A stretch of DNA of 64,000 bases from Adenophora triphylla var. japonica (GCA_022495995.1 JAFEMH010000979.1:496001-560000), one strand, 5' to 3'; shown: positions 50,408 to 62,270, numbered from the stretch's first letter. A program made the numbers and translations. Notes: a model not told the origin generated them from the letters alone.

Positions 50408-52036
50408 ATGGAATGCCAAAATCACCAAAACAGACCTCCTGTCTTGGATGGTACGAACTATTCTCTTTGGAAGTCTAAGATGCGAAATTACATCAAAAGT
50501 ATTGATGAAAGGGCTTGGATGTGTATTCTTGTTGCATGGCAACCTCCTACTGTGGAGAAAAAGCCACCTTCTGGTGTTGGTGAGTCTATTTTCGAAAGAA
50601 AAACTGAAGATCAATGGACTCTTGATGAAATACAAGCTGCAAATTATAATTCAAAAGCTATGGGTGCTATTTTCAGCCATGTTTCTGGGAATATGTACAA
50701 GCTTATAACTAATGAGAGTATAGCCAAAACTGCTTGGGATATTTTGCAAACTCAATGTGAGGGAGCACCAAGTGTGAAGGCTACCAGGCTTAGAATTTTA
50801 ATGGATAGGTTTGAGTTACTTCGAATGGAAGAAACTGAGGACATTGTGTCATATGCTGCTAAGATTCATGAGATTTCGAATGAATGCACAAGTCTAGGAG
50901 AATCTATCTCCAATGCAAGACATGTAAGTAAGATTTTAAGGACCTTACCTGAGAGGTTTAACATAAAAGTGGCTGTAATTGAGGAAACAAAAGACACAAA
51001 CACTGTAGGTCTTGACACAATCATAGGAATCTTGACTGTGTTTGAGCTTAACCTTGAGGCTCAGAAAAAGAACAAAACACACAGTCTTGCCCTCAAAAGT
51101 GCTGCTGCACTTCCAAAAGAGCTTGTGGAATTATCCTCTGAAATTGACAAGTCTAATCTAGAAGAAGAGGATGTAGCTCTTATCTCAAAGAAGTTCAGTT
51201 CAATACTGAAAAATAGAAGGATAAGTAAATTTCCTAACAAACCTACTCTCAGTGCTCCTGAAAAATCAAAACCTAGCACTGACACTGGATTCAAGAAACC
51301 AAGCTTTGAAAACAAATCATCTGAATTTGTCCAATGTAGGGCATATCGTGGCTTTGGTCATTATGCCAATGAGTGTGCTAACACACTTAAAAAGAAGGGA
51401 ATGAGCTTAACTGCTACCCTTAGTGACAGTGAGGATGATGAAGAAGAAGTGGCTAACATGTCTATCTTAAACTGCCATTCTGTGTTTAATGCTTTTTCTG
51501 CAAATATAGAAGAAGATGCTCCTGAAAATTCCTTGGATGTGGTCTCAGTTGTGCACACATCTGGTATTGCATCTGAACTGTTGCTGAACTGTTTCTCTGT
51601 AAAAGGAGATTCGGCTGATGAAGATGAAGAAAGGGACATTCCCTATGAAAAACTTTTTGCAACATACAAGGAGCTGCATACAGATTGGATGAAAAGATTG
51701 GACAAGATTGAGGTACTTGTTAAGGTAAATAAATCTCTTTCTGATAAATTGGCTGCTTGTGAAGATGAAAAAGCTGTGCTTTCAAAGGAAAATGATGCTC
51801 AAAAAGATACCATTGCAAGACTTGAAGTCCTTGTGACCAAAAGAGAAGTTGACCTTGAAAAGTTCAAGAATGAATGTGAAAAAGCTGAAAATACTTTTAC
51901 TAAGTTGAATAAAAGTAAGATGAAAATGGAAGAAGCTTTTTCTGTAGGTCAACGTGACAAAACTGGTTTGGGTTTTGAAAATAATTTTGTAAAGGAGGGA
52001 TGTGATGCTTCTACCTCAAAAATTGTGAAAAAATAA
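50408..52036 (+). CDS. Copia Gag polyprotein (SIRE-like), open
   Basis: A 542-residue open frame. The N-terminal gag domain (PPVLDGTNYSLWKSKMRNYI, then WDILQTQCEGAPSVKATRL and LPERFNIKVAVIEE) is copia type. A zinc-knuckle at about residue 314 reads QCRAYRGFGHYANEC, with the second Cys replaced by Tyr, so it is probably defective. The C-terminal 150 residues are acidic and then coiled-coil forming (LDKIEVLVKVNKSLSDKLAA). The closing TAA lies in the same frame as the next pol segment at 52058, so it may be a stop acquired within one original gag-pol frame. Confidence 0.85.
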   Translation: MECQNHQNRPPVLDGTNYSLWKSKMRNYIKSIDERAWMCILVAWQPPTVEKKPPSGVGESIFERKTEDQWTLDEIQAANYNSKAMGAIFSHVSGNMYKLITNESIAKTAWDILQTQCEGAPSVKATRLRILMDRFELLRMEETEDIVSYAAKIHEISNECTSLGESISNARHVSKILRTLPERFNIKVAVIEETKDTNTVGLDTIIGILTVFELNLEAQKKNKTHSLALKSAAALPKELVELSSEIDKSNLEEEDVALISKKFSSILKNRRISKFPNKPTLSAPEKSKPSTDTGFKKPSFENKSSEFVQCRAYRGFGHYANECANTLKKKGMSLTATLSDSEDDEEEVANMSILNCHSVFNAFSANIEEDAPENSLDVVSVVHTSGIASELLLNCFSVKGDSADEDEERDIPYEKLFATYKELHTDWMKRLDKIEVLVKVNKSLSDKLAACEDEKAVLSKENDAQKDTIARLEVLVTKREVDLEKFKNECEKAENTFTKLNKSKMKMEEAFSVGQRDKTGLGFENNFVKEGCDASTSKIVKK

Positions 52037-52057
52037 GCTTTTAAAGAAAAAGTCATT

Positions 52058-53086
52058 TTGAGTGAGAAAAGACCTAGGAAGAGGCATTACATCTGCCATT
52101 ACTGCCTAGCTCCTGGTCACATTAGGCCCTTCTGTTACAAACTCAAGGCTGATAAAAAATCTGGTCACTTCAATCAGCCTCAGATGTGTGAGAAGATGTA
52201 TGCACATCCGAACACACATCCTGGTAATCTGAGACCTCTGCAACCCAAAAAGAAAACTGTAAAACAGTGGGTGGCCAAACCAATTACCACCTGCAATGTT
52301 GTTTACTCTTCCCTCAAGAGTACTGTCTCTGGCTCTTGGTATTTTGATAGTGGGTGCTCTAGGCACATGACTGGAAACCAAGCAGTCCTTCTTGACTATG
52401 AAGTGATAAATGGAGGGAAAGTAAATTTTGATGGAGGTGCTCAAGGAAAGATTGTTGGGAAAGGAACCCTAGATGTCAAGGGTCTCCCAAAATTGCACAA
52501 TGTGTACCATGTGGAAGGCTTGAAAGCCAACCTAATAAGCATCAGTCAACTATGTGATGATGACCTTTATGTGAAATTTGATAAGCACTTGTGTGAAGTG
52601 TTTGATAAGGATAATACCTGTGTGTTTACTGGTCCTAGATCTGCTGATAATTGTTACAAATATGGTGACAATCTTTCTTGCCTAAGCTCAAAAGCTAATG
52701 ATGTCAATCTGTGGCACCAAAAATTAGGGCATGCTAGCTGTAGAACTCTGGAAGAACTTCAAAGGTTTGAAGCTATTAAAGGCCTCCCTAAACTGAACTT
52801 CAAGAACCCTGATGTCTGTGGTTCATGTCAAAAGGGAAAGCAAACAAAAGCATCACATAAAAAGGTCTAACAATGCTCCACATCTAGGTGTTTGGAGATG
52901 ATTCATACAGACTTAATGGGACCTATTGAAGTTGAAAGCTTTGGTAGGAAAAAGTATGCCTTTGTGTATGTTGATAATTATTCTAGGTACACTTGGGTAA
53001 TGTTCTTAAGGGAAAAGTCAGAAACAATTGGAGAATTCAAGAATTGGTACAAAAGGGTGAGAAACCTTTATGGCCTTAAGGCGTGA
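52058..53086 (+). pseudogene. Copia protease and integrase N-part, with in-frame stop
   Basis: A CCHC knuckle (CHYCLAPGHIRPFC), the aspartic protease motif WYFDSGCSRHMTG, the pre-integrase/zinc-binding HHCC segment (LWHQKLGHASCRTLEEL ... CGSCQKGKQTK), then, after a TAA at 52868-52870, the integrase core with its first catalytic Asp (IHTDLMGPIEVESFG). The frame ends near 53084. Confidence 0.85.
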
Positions 53087-53830
53087 GAATTAGGTCGACC
53101 GTAGCCTTTGAATATGAGAATCAAAGGTTCACCAATTTTTGCAATTCTAAGGGAATCACTCATGAGTTTTTTGCACCAATCACCCCAAAGCAAAATGGAA
53201 TTGCTGAAAGAAAGAATAGAACTTTGCAAGAAATGGCTAGGGTCATGTTAAGTTCTAAAAACCTGTCCAAAAAGTTTTGGGCAGAAGCTTTAAACACTGC
53301 TTGTCACATTGGCAATAGGGTGTTTTTAAGGATTGATAGCACTGTCACTCCTTACCAAATCCTCCTTGGAAAGAAGCCAACTGTGAAATATTTTCATGTG
53401 TTTGGATGTGTTTGCTACATTCTCAATGATAGAGAATATCTGTCCAAGTTTGATTCAAAGAGTGATAAAGCAATTTTCAGGGCTATTCCACTAATAGTAG
53501 AGCTTACAGAGTTTTTAATCTCAAAACTAAGACCATTATGGAATCTGCTAATGTTATTTTTGATGACTCACTTGATCTTAATCTCAAGACTGCTGAGGAT
53601 GATGTTTCGGGTTGCTTCTTGGATCGGAAAGATACGAAACAGTCTTTGGAGAACCAACAAATGCTTTGTCGATGCTTGAAAAACTGCGAGAACGATAAGG
53701 ATGTAACCAAGGATGTGGACACATACTGCTTCCACATACGAATCCACATCTGCTCCCACATCCATTCAAAATCACTGTAGCGAGGGCAGTTCCTCGATTC
53801 GATCGAGGATGATGCTCCAGAAGGTAATGT
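53083..53830 (+). pseudogene. Copia integrase C-part and linker, frameshifted
   Basis: Continues integrase in another frame: RFTNFCNSKGITHEFFAPIT and KQNGIAERKNRTLQEMARVM contain the catalytic Glu. The second catalytic Asp, expected in the RSDHG-type motif, reads RSTVAFEYE, so it is lost or displaced by the frame change. From about 53490 the linker shifts frame again. Confidence 0.8.
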
Positions 53831-55047
53831 GAATGGGTGTGTGGATAGGTCAAAGGATATTCCTTCTAAAATCCAGAAAAACCACCCCACTTCACAAGTT
53901 GTGGGAGATGTTCATGCTCAAGTGAGAACTAGACAAAAGGACAAAGTTGATTATAGAAAGATGGCTGGTTTAAGGAGTTGCTCCTCAGCATACTCCCAGG
54001 TAAGTTTCTGTTGTTTTGTTTCAAAAATTGAACCTAAGAATGTTGCTGAAGCATTGAAAGATGCTGACTGGATTATGGCTATGCAAGATGAATTGATTTA
54101 ATTTGAGAAGAATGAGGTGTGGACTCTTGTTCCTAGACCCTCACATGGTAATGTCATAGGAACCAAATGGATTTTCAAGAACAAAACTGATGAGCAAGGT
54201 GTGATAACTAGAAATAAAGCTAGGTTAGTTGCTCAAGGTTATACTCAAATAGAGAGAATTGATTTTGAGGAGACATTTGCTCCTGTTACAAGAATTGAGT
54301 CCATTAGGCTCTTGTTAGCCATTGCTTGTTACCTCAAGATCACTCTACATCAAATGGATGTTAAGAGTGCTTTTTTAAATGAGATATTGAATGAGGAAGC
54401 CTATGTTGAACAACCTAAAGGCTTTGTGGACTCCAAGTATCCTAACCATGTGTATAAGCTAAAGAAAGCTCTGTATAGGCTAAAGCAAGCTCCTAGAACT
54501 TGGTATGGTAGGTTGACTGACCATTTGCTTCAACTAGGATTCAAGAGAGGTGAGGTTGACAAAACACTGTTTGTGAGGAAAAATAAAAAGGAGATTCTTG
54601 TGGCACAAATCTATGTAGATGATATTGTGTTTGGGTCAAATTCTGATCATATGCTAGCTGAATTTGTGGATAGCATGACTTCCACATTTGAGATGAGTAT
54701 GGTAGGTGAGTTGATTTTTTTCTTAGGCTTACAGATCAAGCAATTCAAAGATGGCATGTTCATCTCGCAGTCTAAATATGCCAAGAATCTTGTGAAAAAG
54801 TTTGAACTTGAACACTCTTCACATCAAAGAACACCAATGGGATCTTTCCAAAAGCTAAGTCATGATTCTGATGGTGAGAGTGTTGATCAAACACTGTACA
54901 GAAGCATGATAGGAAGTCTGCTTTACCTCACTGCAAGTAGACCTGATATTATGTACAGTGTGTGTCTCTGTGCAAGATACCAAGCCAACCCTAAAGTGTC
55001 CCATCTGAAAGCCTTGAAAAGAATCATTAGATATGTGAGTGGGACTG
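53829..55047 (+). pseudogene. Copia reverse transcriptase, with in-frame stop
   Basis: The RT starts with KIEPKNVAEALKDADWIMAM. A TAA at 54099 lies between DELI and FEKNEVWTLVP, in a position usually coding Gln. Further motifs: NKARLVAQGYTQIERIDFEE, HQMDVKSAFLNEILNEE, and the catalytic IYVDDIVFGSN (intact YVDD). It ends SRPDIMYSVCLCARYQ then IIRYVSGTV at the insertion point. RNase H is missing here. Confidence 0.88.
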
Positions 55048-56493
55048 TGATGTGTGGATTTTATACATATTATTTTACCTATGTTTCCAGATTATTTACA
55101 ATGAGTTTTGATGTATTTAGTTTAGTTTTGATGTATTTGAATGACATTTTGTTATGTGAGGGTGAGTGAGAAAATTATGTACTTTGAGGGTATTTTTGGC
55201 GTATTTGTAATTGGTTATAAAACCCCGTGGAGCGTGCAAGTTCATTGTCAGTGGAAAAAGGTCAAACATGGTCAAGGGACGAAGGCCAGGTCAAAGCTGA
55301 GTCAAAATGGGGCAATTCTGCATTTGGCACGAGTGGGGAACGACTGAAGAAGGGTGGAGCACGACTTGGGAACGAATGGAGTCAAGCCAATTTCAACCAG
55401 CTACTCAGCACGAATGGGGACCTTTGGCACGACTCGTTCTCACGAGTGGAGGCCATGGCTATTTCCAGTACAGCTGTTCAGAACGAATGGAGGGGCATGG
55501 CACGAGTCGTTCTCACGACTGAAACTGAAGGGCACGACTCGTGCTAATTAGCACGACTCGTGCCAGAACGCGTATTGTGACGTCAGCAAGGATTTTGAAG
55601 CAGATTTGGAGAGATTTGTTTATTTTATTTTCCTAATTAGCCTAGGACTGCATGGAGGAGTATATATACTCCCTTTAGTATTTTTATTAGACACCTTTTG
55701 TCTTACTTTTCTTGCCTAGGTTTTCAAGGATTAAAGAGGTTATTTTCAAGGTTTTTGCAAGGATTTCAGGTTTGATGTTTTGTTGCTATTCATGTTTTGT
55801 GATGTTTATCCGGAACATGAGTAGCTAATTTCTTTGTAGTTCACGGATTGGTGTAGCCCGTATTTGAACTTTATGCTATATATTTAAATTTCATTTAATT
55901 GTGGAGTTGGTTCATTCTAATATTCTTAATTTTTATTTGGTACAAGTCCTGCACTTGCGTGGGGAATTGTGCACGAACACTATTAGGAGGATTAGACTCA
56001 ATTGATGATCTTGCGTGAATTGATTGAGTCTAGGTTTCATTAATTCTTTGATGCTTAATGAATTGAGTTGTTATCAATTTGACCTTGCGTGATAATTGAT
56101 AATTACTCAATAGAAGAATTGCAATCCGGCAATCGAACCGTCCCAATTCTTACAAAAGTTAAGAAGCCCTAAACCCAATTAATATTTTATCATTCAAAAG
56201 GCATAAAGGGAGAATATGTGGTGAACCTAATCCGTGGGCTAGTTGTTAAATCATTGAATTTCGTTTGCTAGCTTGCGTATTTGTTACTTCAGTTGCTTAA
56301 TTGTTTTAATTTTCTTGCATTGCTTAATTTTAATAAACCAATTCAAAACCCATCTTGTTACTTTAAGCATTAATTAAATTTACTTGTTAAAACCAACGAG
56401 TCTCTGTGGTTCGACCCCTGCTCGTGCATATTACTACACCGGTAGTGAGTCCACTTGCTCGAATTTTATTACTAGAGGAATTTTTCTCCATCA
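55048..56493 (+). repeat. 5' LTR of the Athila-like element
   Basis: 1446 bp, TGATG...CATCA. The start is supported by alignment with the solo LTR at 40607. Contains an ACGASTCGT palindrome cluster at 55429-55564. Confidence 0.85.
55429..55564. repeat. ACGASTCGT palindrome cluster
   Basis: ACGACTCGT at 55429, ACGAGTCGT at 55502, GCACGACTCGTGC at 55532-55544 and 55551-55563. The last two, with TAATTA between them, form a 34-bp inverted repeat (55531-55564) whose only mismatch pair comes from the central C of each copy. Half sites (CACGAGTGG, CACGAATGG, AACGAATGG) fill 55328-55500. Confidence 0.85.
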
Positions 56494-56499
56494 AGTTTT

Positions 56500-56516
56500 T
56501 GGCGCCGTTGCCGGGG
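56500..56516 (+). other. Primer-binding site (tRNA-Asp)
   Basis: TGGCGCCGTTGCCGGGG is complementary to the 3' end of plant tRNA-Asp plus CCA, six bases after the LTR. Confidence 0.88.
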
Positions 56517-56554
56517 ACTTATTGTGATTTTTAACAAGTTAATTTAATCGGTGC

Positions 56555-57765
56555 ATGTTTGGTCGCCGGTCATTGGATCCTAATTTGGTTCCTTTGAACG
56601 ACGATATAGACAGAATTGAGAGAGGCATTCCCTCTACTCAAGTGAGTGAAACTGAATCTGACACTTCTGTCACCGGGACAGAGGAAGAATTAAGTGAATT
56701 GGAAACTTCTTCCACCGAGGAAGAAGAAGAATTTAATTTTGTGATGGCGGACCAAGTCATGAATGCATTTGCTAGGCCAAGAGTCGACACATCGATGTAC
56801 GTGCATGAGTGTTGCCCGATGCAGCGCTAGCTTATGAAATAAAAGGCCACTATTTTAATATGCTTCCAAACTTTCATGGTTTAGCTGGTGAGGATACTTT
56901 GGCATTTTTGAGAGAATTCATGTCTCTATTGAGTGGGTTCCCTATAAAAGAGGGTGTTACAGCGGGAGCACTTGAGACTGAAGTGTTTCCCATATGCATT
57001 GAAAGACAAAGCCAAAACTGGGCTATTGTTACTTCTCCCCGTAGCATCACTACTTGGGATGCTTTACATGATGCTTTTCTTATTAAGTTCTACCCTTATA
57101 ATGCATTGACAGATTTTAGGGTGAAAATTATGGGATTTGCACAGGAACCGGGGGAAGCCTTCCACGAGGCATGGGATAGATTTAGGATGCTACAAATTCA
57201 ATGTCCTCATCATAATTTTCACCTTCTATCTTTGCATCAAACATTTTATGGGGCTTTATCCCCGAATACCAATCCATGGTTGATAATGCGGCGGGAGGTA
57301 GTTTGGGAACCAAGACTGTACAACAATGCCAGGAATTGTTTGAGATGTTGAGTGCTAATTCTCAACAAAAAGGTTCTAGGGGAGCAACAAGGGGGGTAAA
57401 TGAGGTCGGATTGAATAATGAGATTGCTAAGCACTTTGCATTGCTCAACCAAAGATTTGATAAATTAGCTTTGCAAAATGCTTCTTCTTCTTCTATGCCT
57501 TCCACTGCTCATCTTGTGTATGATAGTTGTGTTACATGCGGCTCTAAATCTCATGATTATAACTCATGTCCCTCTACTAGTTCCTTTAGCTATGAAACTG
57601 AGCAGGTACAGGCGATGCAAGGATTTGGTCAACGGTTCCCACCAAACAACAATCAGTTTGGGAACAATTACAATCCAGGATGGCAAGCAGCACCGAGACA
57701 TCCCAATTTGTCATGGGGTGGAAATCAACAAAATAAGACTCTTCATCCCCAACCACCTCCGTAGG
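56555..57765 (+). pseudogene. Gypsy Gag, in three overlapping frames
   Basis: The N-terminal acidic part starts MFGRRSLDPNLVPLNDD. The capsid domain is in the next frame (ALAYEIKGHYFNMLPNFHGL; AWDRFRMLQIQCPHHNF). The frame changes again near 57280 to a C-terminal part with a CX2CX4HX4C-like knuckle, CVTCGSKSHDYNSC, and an Asn/Pro-rich end. At least two indels separate these parts. Confidence 0.85.
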
Positions 57766-57803
57766 GGCTTTACGAAAGGAAGAAAGAGCCTTGGGAAGAG
57801 GCA

Positions 57804-59177
57804 ATGGATCAGATGAGAGCGGAGCAACTTCAAGCAAAGGCAGAACAGCAGCAAGCATACAACAATCAAGCTGCTGCAATGAAGAAGTTGGAGACCCAAA
57901 TGGGTCAATTGGCAGAGGCATTACAGGGACGACAACCGGGTACATTCCCTAGCCAAGGGGAGAAAGCCAAGGCCATCATCACCCTACGTGGTGGCAAACA
58001 GGTAGATAATCAGGTAACTTCTCCTTCTTCTCCTGCTAAACCCCCTGTCATTGATTCCCCTGTTGTGGAACCCCCGATTGTGGAAAATATTGTTGTTGAG
58101 GATGTTGTGTCTGAGGGTGAGGGTACTAATGGATTGGGACAAAATGTGAATGTAGAAAAGTCCAATCCCAAGCCATATGTACCTCCTGTTCCTTTCCCTG
58201 GCAGATTCTTGAGGAATAAGCTTGATCACCAAATGAAAGAATTGATTGACATGTTTTCAAAAGTTAACATAAATTTGCCTTTGTTAAATGTGATCAAGAA
58301 TGTTCCTGCATATGCCAAATTCTTCAAGGAAATTAATTCCAAGAAAATTCAGTATGGGAAAGATGAGATTTTGTTTTTGGATGAGAATGCAAGCGCTGTA
58401 GTCAAACATAGTCTCCCACCGAAAATGAAAGACCCCGGGAGTTTTCTAATTTCCATTACTTTGGGGGATTCTCACACGGTGAGAGCTATGCTTGATCTCG
58501 GGGCGAGCATTAATTTGTTGCCATATTACATGTACCTTGAGTTAGGTTTGCCCGAGCTAAAACCCACTATGATGGCCCTACAACTTGCTGATAGGTCCAT
58601 TAAAAGACCAATGGGCATCGTAGAGGATGTTTTAGTTCAGGTTGGTTCATTGATTATTCCAGTTGATTTTGTGGTTTTAGAGATGCCTCGCGGTGAGGGT
58701 AGTCGCCGTGATTCACCCATATTGCTTGGGAGACCATTCATGGCAACAACCAACACCGTGATCAATGTTGGTAATGGTACTCTATCTATGACCGTCGCAA
58801 ATGAAAAGATTGAAATAAATGTCTTTGATGTAATGAAAAATGCGGTGGGTCATGATGAGTCTTGCATGCTTGTTGATGAGTTGGATGAAGTTGATGATTG
58901 TGTGAGTGAGATTTCATGGCATGTGAGAGATTGTGAGGAGTTAGAGTCATTGATTTCAATGGGCGGTGAGAAAACTAGGGATAATGCGGATGCTCAACTG
59001 ATGGCTGTGGATAAGGCCGACGAGCACCATCCTAGTGATGGCCCGTTTCACCCCCTAGGCCACTTCAATGAGAAGTTGGCGCCTTCTATTGTGATTCCCC
59101 CAGTCCTTGAGTTGAAAACTCTTTCTTCTAATTTAAAATATGCATTTTGGGAGAAAGAGAAACATTGCCTGTCATAA
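57804..59177 (+). CDS. Gypsy Gag C-terminus and aspartic protease segment, open
   Basis: 457 residues open. An N-terminal Gln-rich coiled part (QQQAYNNQAAAMKKLETQMG), a Pro/Val-rich linker, KNVPAYAKFFKEINSKK, then the retropepsin with AMLDLGASINLLP (catalytic Asp of DLGA), LQLADRSIKRPMGIVEDVLV and the flap-distal ILLGRPFMATT. The frame ends as the RT N-terminal part begins in a new frame. Confidence 0.82.
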   Translation: MDQMRAEQLQAKAEQQQAYNNQAAAMKKLETQMGQLAEALQGRQPGTFPSQGEKAKAIITLRGGKQVDNQVTSPSSPAKPPVIDSPVVEPPIVENIVVEDVVSEGEGTNGLGQNVNVEKSNPKPYVPPVPFPGRFLRNKLDHQMKELIDMFSKVNINLPLLNVIKNVPAYAKFFKEINSKKIQYGKDEILFLDENASAVVKHSLPPKMKDPGSFLISITLGDSHTVRAMLDLGASINLLPYYMYLELGLPELKPTMMALQLADRSIKRPMGIVEDVLVQVGSLIIPVDFVVLEMPRGEGSRRDSPILLGRPFMATTNTVINVGNGTLSMTVANEKIEINVFDVMKNAVGHDESCMLVDELDEVDDCVSEISWHVRDCEELESLISMGGEKTRDNADAQLMAVDKADEHHPSDGPFHPLGHFNEKLAPSIVIPPVLELKTLSSNLKYAFWEKEKHCLS

Positions 59178-59536
59178 TTGCATCTGATTTGTCCAAAGAC
59201 CAAGAGGCCCAATTGATTGCTGTTTTGTGTGAATATAAAGAGGCCATTGGTTGGACATTGAAGGACATAAAGGGAATTAGTCCCACAATGTGCATGCATA
59301 GAATTCATCTCTTGGATGGTGCCAAGCCGTCTAGAGAGAGACAAAGGAGGCTGAATCCTCACATGGAGGAAGCCGTGAGAAAAGAGGTCCTAAAATTGCT
59401 AGATGCGGGTATCATTTACCCGGTGGCTGAAAGTGAGTGGGTAAGCCCGGTACAAGTTGTACCAAAAGATCGGGCATTACCGTTGTCCAAAATGAGAAAG
59501 GTGAGGATGTGCCAACAAGGAAGTGGCTGCCCTTAG
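59147..59536 (+). pseudogene. Reverse-transcriptase N-terminal segment
   Basis: AVLCEYKEAIGWTLKDIKGI and RRLNPHMEEAVRKEVLKLLD, then AGIIYPVAESEWVSPVQVVP, are the gypsy RT finger sequence. The frame breaks near 59530, next to a probable indel. Confidence 0.82.
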
Positions 59537-61082
59537 GATGTGTATTGACTTGAGAAAATTAAATGCTGCGACCAAGAAAGATCACTTTCCCTTGCCGTTT
59601 ATTGATCAAATGCTAGAGAGATTGGCCGGTCATTCTTACTATTGTTTTCTTGATGGCTTTTCGGGGTATAATCAGATTGCCATAGCCCCTGAAGATCAGT
59701 CCAAAACCACTTTCACATGTCCATTCGGCACATATGCATTTAGGAGGATGCCTTTTGGGCTTTGCAATGCACCTGCGACATTTCAAAGGTGTATGACCTC
59801 CATTTTTTCGGATATGATTGAGAGGTGTGTTGAGGTTTTCATGGATGATTTTTCTGTTATAGGGGATAGTTTTGATGATTGTTTAAAGAATTTGGCATCT
59901 GTTTTGAAAAGGTGTTGTGAAACCAACTTGACTTTGAGTTGGGAAAAGTGTCATTTTCTTGTGAAGCATGGGATTGTTTTGGGTCATATTGTGTCAAGTA
60001 AGGGGATTGAGGTTGATAGAGCTAAAATTGATGTGATTGCAAAATTACCTCCCCCGAATTCAGTCAAGGGTGTGCGAAGTTTCCTAGGGCATGCGGGTTT
60101 CTATAGGCGATTCATAAAAGACTTTTCAAAAATTTGTAAGCCTTTATGCAATCTGCTTGCCAAGGATACGGAGTTCATTTTTGACCAAGAGTGTGTTGAT
60201 GCTTTCAATTTGCTTAAGGAAAAGTTGACATGTGCCCCCATTCTTTCTAGTCCCAATTGGTCTCACCCTTTTGAGATCATGTGCGATGCCTCGGACTTTG
60301 CTATTGGGGCTGTTTTGGGACAAAGGGTTGACAAATTGCCTTCTGTTATCCATTATGCAAGTAGAACACTTAATGATGCACAACTGAATTATACCACAAC
60401 TGAAAAAGAATTTCTAGCTGTTGTGTTTGCATTGGAAAAGTTTCGTTCTTACTTGCTTGGATCGAAGGTGATTATTTATTCTGATCATGCTGCACTGAAA
60501 CATTTGTTAAATAAGAAAGATGCTAAGCCTCGTTTGTTGAGGTGGATGTTGTTGTTACAAGAGTTTGAAGTAGAGATCCGGGATAAAAAGGGGACTGAAA
60601 ATGTGGTGGCGGATCATTTGTCGAGGCTTGAGGACTATTCGTATCTCAATGTTGAAGAAGGTTTGATTCCGGTTAATGAAAATTTTCCGGATGAACAACT
60701 TCTTGCTGTACATGTCCAAGAGCCTTGGTATGCTGATTTCGTTAATTACTTGGTGTCTAATATGTTCCCGTCACAATTCACGTATGACCAAAAACGTAAG
60801 TTCAAGTCAGATGTGAAACATTACATTTGGGATGATCCTTATCTATGGAAAATTTGCCCGGACAAAATTGTTAGGAGGTGTGTTCCGGACCATGAGCAGA
60901 GTAGCGTGTTGAGATTTTGTCATGAACTCCAATGTGGGGGTCATTTTAGTGGCCAAAAGACCGCTAGGAAAGTCTTTGCCAATCGGGTCTTTATTGGCCT
61001 ACTCTGTTTAAAGATGCTCAAGAGTTTTGCCTTAGATGTGATAGGTGTCAACGGTCCAGGGAACATAGGGAAAAAGAGATGA
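59523..61082 (+). CDS. Gypsy reverse transcriptase, RNase H and integrase zinc finger segment, open
   Basis: 519 residues open. RT motifs: [39 protein letters not shown], the catalytic [11 protein letters not shown] (FMDD), [13 protein letters not shown]. RNase H follows: [40 protein letters not shown] and the C-terminal [11 protein letters not shown]. The integrase zinc-binding segment begins [19 protein letters not shown]; the CX2C half ([10 protein letters not shown]) lies in another frame from about 60990, so the protein is broken there. Catalytic residues of RT and RNase H appear intact. Confidence 0.87.
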   Translation: MAALRMCIDLRKLNAATKKDHFPLPFIDQMLERLAGHSYYCFLDGFSGYNQIAIAPEDQSKTTFTCPFGTYAFRRMPFGLCNAPATFQRCMTSIFSDMIERCVEVFMDDFSVIGDSFDDCLKNLASVLKRCCETNLTLSWEKCHFLVKHGIVLGHIVSSKGIEVDRAKIDVIAKLPPPNSVKGVRSFLGHAGFYRRFIKDFSKICKPLCNLLAKDTEFIFDQECVDAFNLLKEKLTCAPILSSPNWSHPFEIMCDASDFAIGAVLGQRVDKLPSVIHYASRTLNDAQLNYTTTEKEFLAVVFALEKFRSYLLGSKVIIYSDHAALKHLLNKKDAKPRLLRWMLLLQEFEVEIRDKKGTENVVADHLSRLEDYSYLNVEEGLIPVNENFPDEQLLAVHVQEPWYADFVNYLVSNMFPSQFTYDQKRKFKSDVKHYIWDDPYLWKICPDKIVRRCVPDHEQSSVLRFCHELQCGGHFSGQKTARKVFANRVFIGLLCLKMLKSFALDVIGVNGPGNIGKKR

Positions 61083-61083
61083 G

Positions 61084-62033
61084 ATGCCCTTACAAAGTAA
61101 TCTTATTGTTGATATATTTGATGTGTGGGGCATTGATTTTATGGGACCCTTTCCCCGTCCCACGGGTATTTGTACATACTTGTTCTTTGTTGATTATGTT
61201 TCAAAGTGGGTGGAGGCAATTGCCACCGAACTAATGATGCTAATGTCGTTTGCAAGTTTGTGTGTGAGAATATTTTCAACGTGTATGGCATGCCACGAGC
61301 AATTATCGGTGATCAAGGGACCCACTTCACCAACAAAAGGTTCAATGCGCTTTAAAAAATATGGGGTGGTGCATAAGCTCGCTACGGATATCATCCCCAA
61401 ACTTCGGGACAAGTGGAGGTAAGCAATCGGCAAATAAAGGGTGTTCTTGAGAAAACAGTGCGTCCCAACAGGAAAGATTGGGCACTAAAGTTGGGGGATG
61501 CATTGTGGGCATACAGAACAGCATACAAAACGCCCATTGGAATGAGTCCGTACCGAATAGTGTATGGGAAAGAATGTCACCTCCCGGTGGAGTTGGAACA
61601 CAAGTCGTATTGGGCTGTGAGGGAATTAAATATGGATTTGAATGCTGCGGGAGAAAAGAGACTGCTTGCACTTGATGAGATTGAGGAGCTCCGGCAAGAT
61701 AGTTATGAGAGCGCAAAATTGTATAAGGAGAGGACCAAACGGTACCACGACAAAAATTTGAAGCCCAAGTTTATAAGACCGGGTATGAAAGTCCTTCTCT
61801 TCAACTCTAGGTTAAAGCTTTTTCCGGGTAAGTTGAGTTCTAGATGGTCGGGCCCGTATGATGTGGTGCGTGTGTATCCGCACGGAGCAGTTGAACTCAA
61901 GAATCCGAAGGATGGGAATGTGTTTAAAGTCAATGGTCATCGAGTGAAACCATATTACGAAGGGGTGTCAATTTTGGAAGACATCAATGAGATTGACGTG
62001 ATTGAGTTGGTGGACTCGGAGGAGGACACCTAG
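61084..62033 (+). pseudogene. Gypsy integrase core and C-terminus, frameshifted
   Basis: The first part holds the catalytic Asp (VWGIDFMGPFPRPTG) and YVSKWVEAIAT. It shifts frame near 61240, where the second Asp motif (GDQGTHF type) is out of frame. From 61413 the frame [20 protein letters not shown] (with the catalytic-Glu region just upstream damaged) continues to [20 protein letters not shown] and [12 protein letters not shown], the GPY/F module, and stops at 62033. Confidence 0.84.
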
Positions 62034-62208
62034 TTCTGTGGAGGCATAATGTCGAGCTTAACGACTGTAACCAAAGCGCTGATTGGGAGGCAACCCAATG
62101 GAGGTAACATTTACTGTTTTCCGTATTTTCGTTTTAGTCTCTTCATCGTTGCATTTGGATTGTCTTGTGTCTTTCTTGGCCTATGCCATGAGGACATAAC
62201 ATGATTTA

Positions 62209-62223
62209 AGTGTGGGGGTGGTG
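62209..62223 (+). other. Probable polypurine tract
   Basis: AGTGTGGGGGTGGTGAA resembles the TTTAAGTGTGGGGGTG boxes that close Athila-type elements. An A-run follows at 62226. Confidence 0.55.
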
Positions 62224-62270
62224 AATAAAAAAAAAAAAAATTGAAAAATTTGAAAATTGGCCCAGGCAGA

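Larger units (their letters stand above)
49653..55047 (+). mobile_element. SIRE-like Ty1/copia retrotransposon, 5' part, interrupted
   Basis: The order 5' LTR, PBS region, long gag, protease, integrase, reverse transcriptase is the copia order. The long gag with coiled-coil tail is typical of the SIRE/Maximus lineage. RNase H and the 3' LTR are not present in the window because an Athila-like element starts at 55048, right after the RT thumb/connection sequence RIIRYVSGTV. Coding is broken by in-frame stops at about 52034, 52868 and 54099 and by frame changes near 53085 and 53500-53830. Confidence 0.88.
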
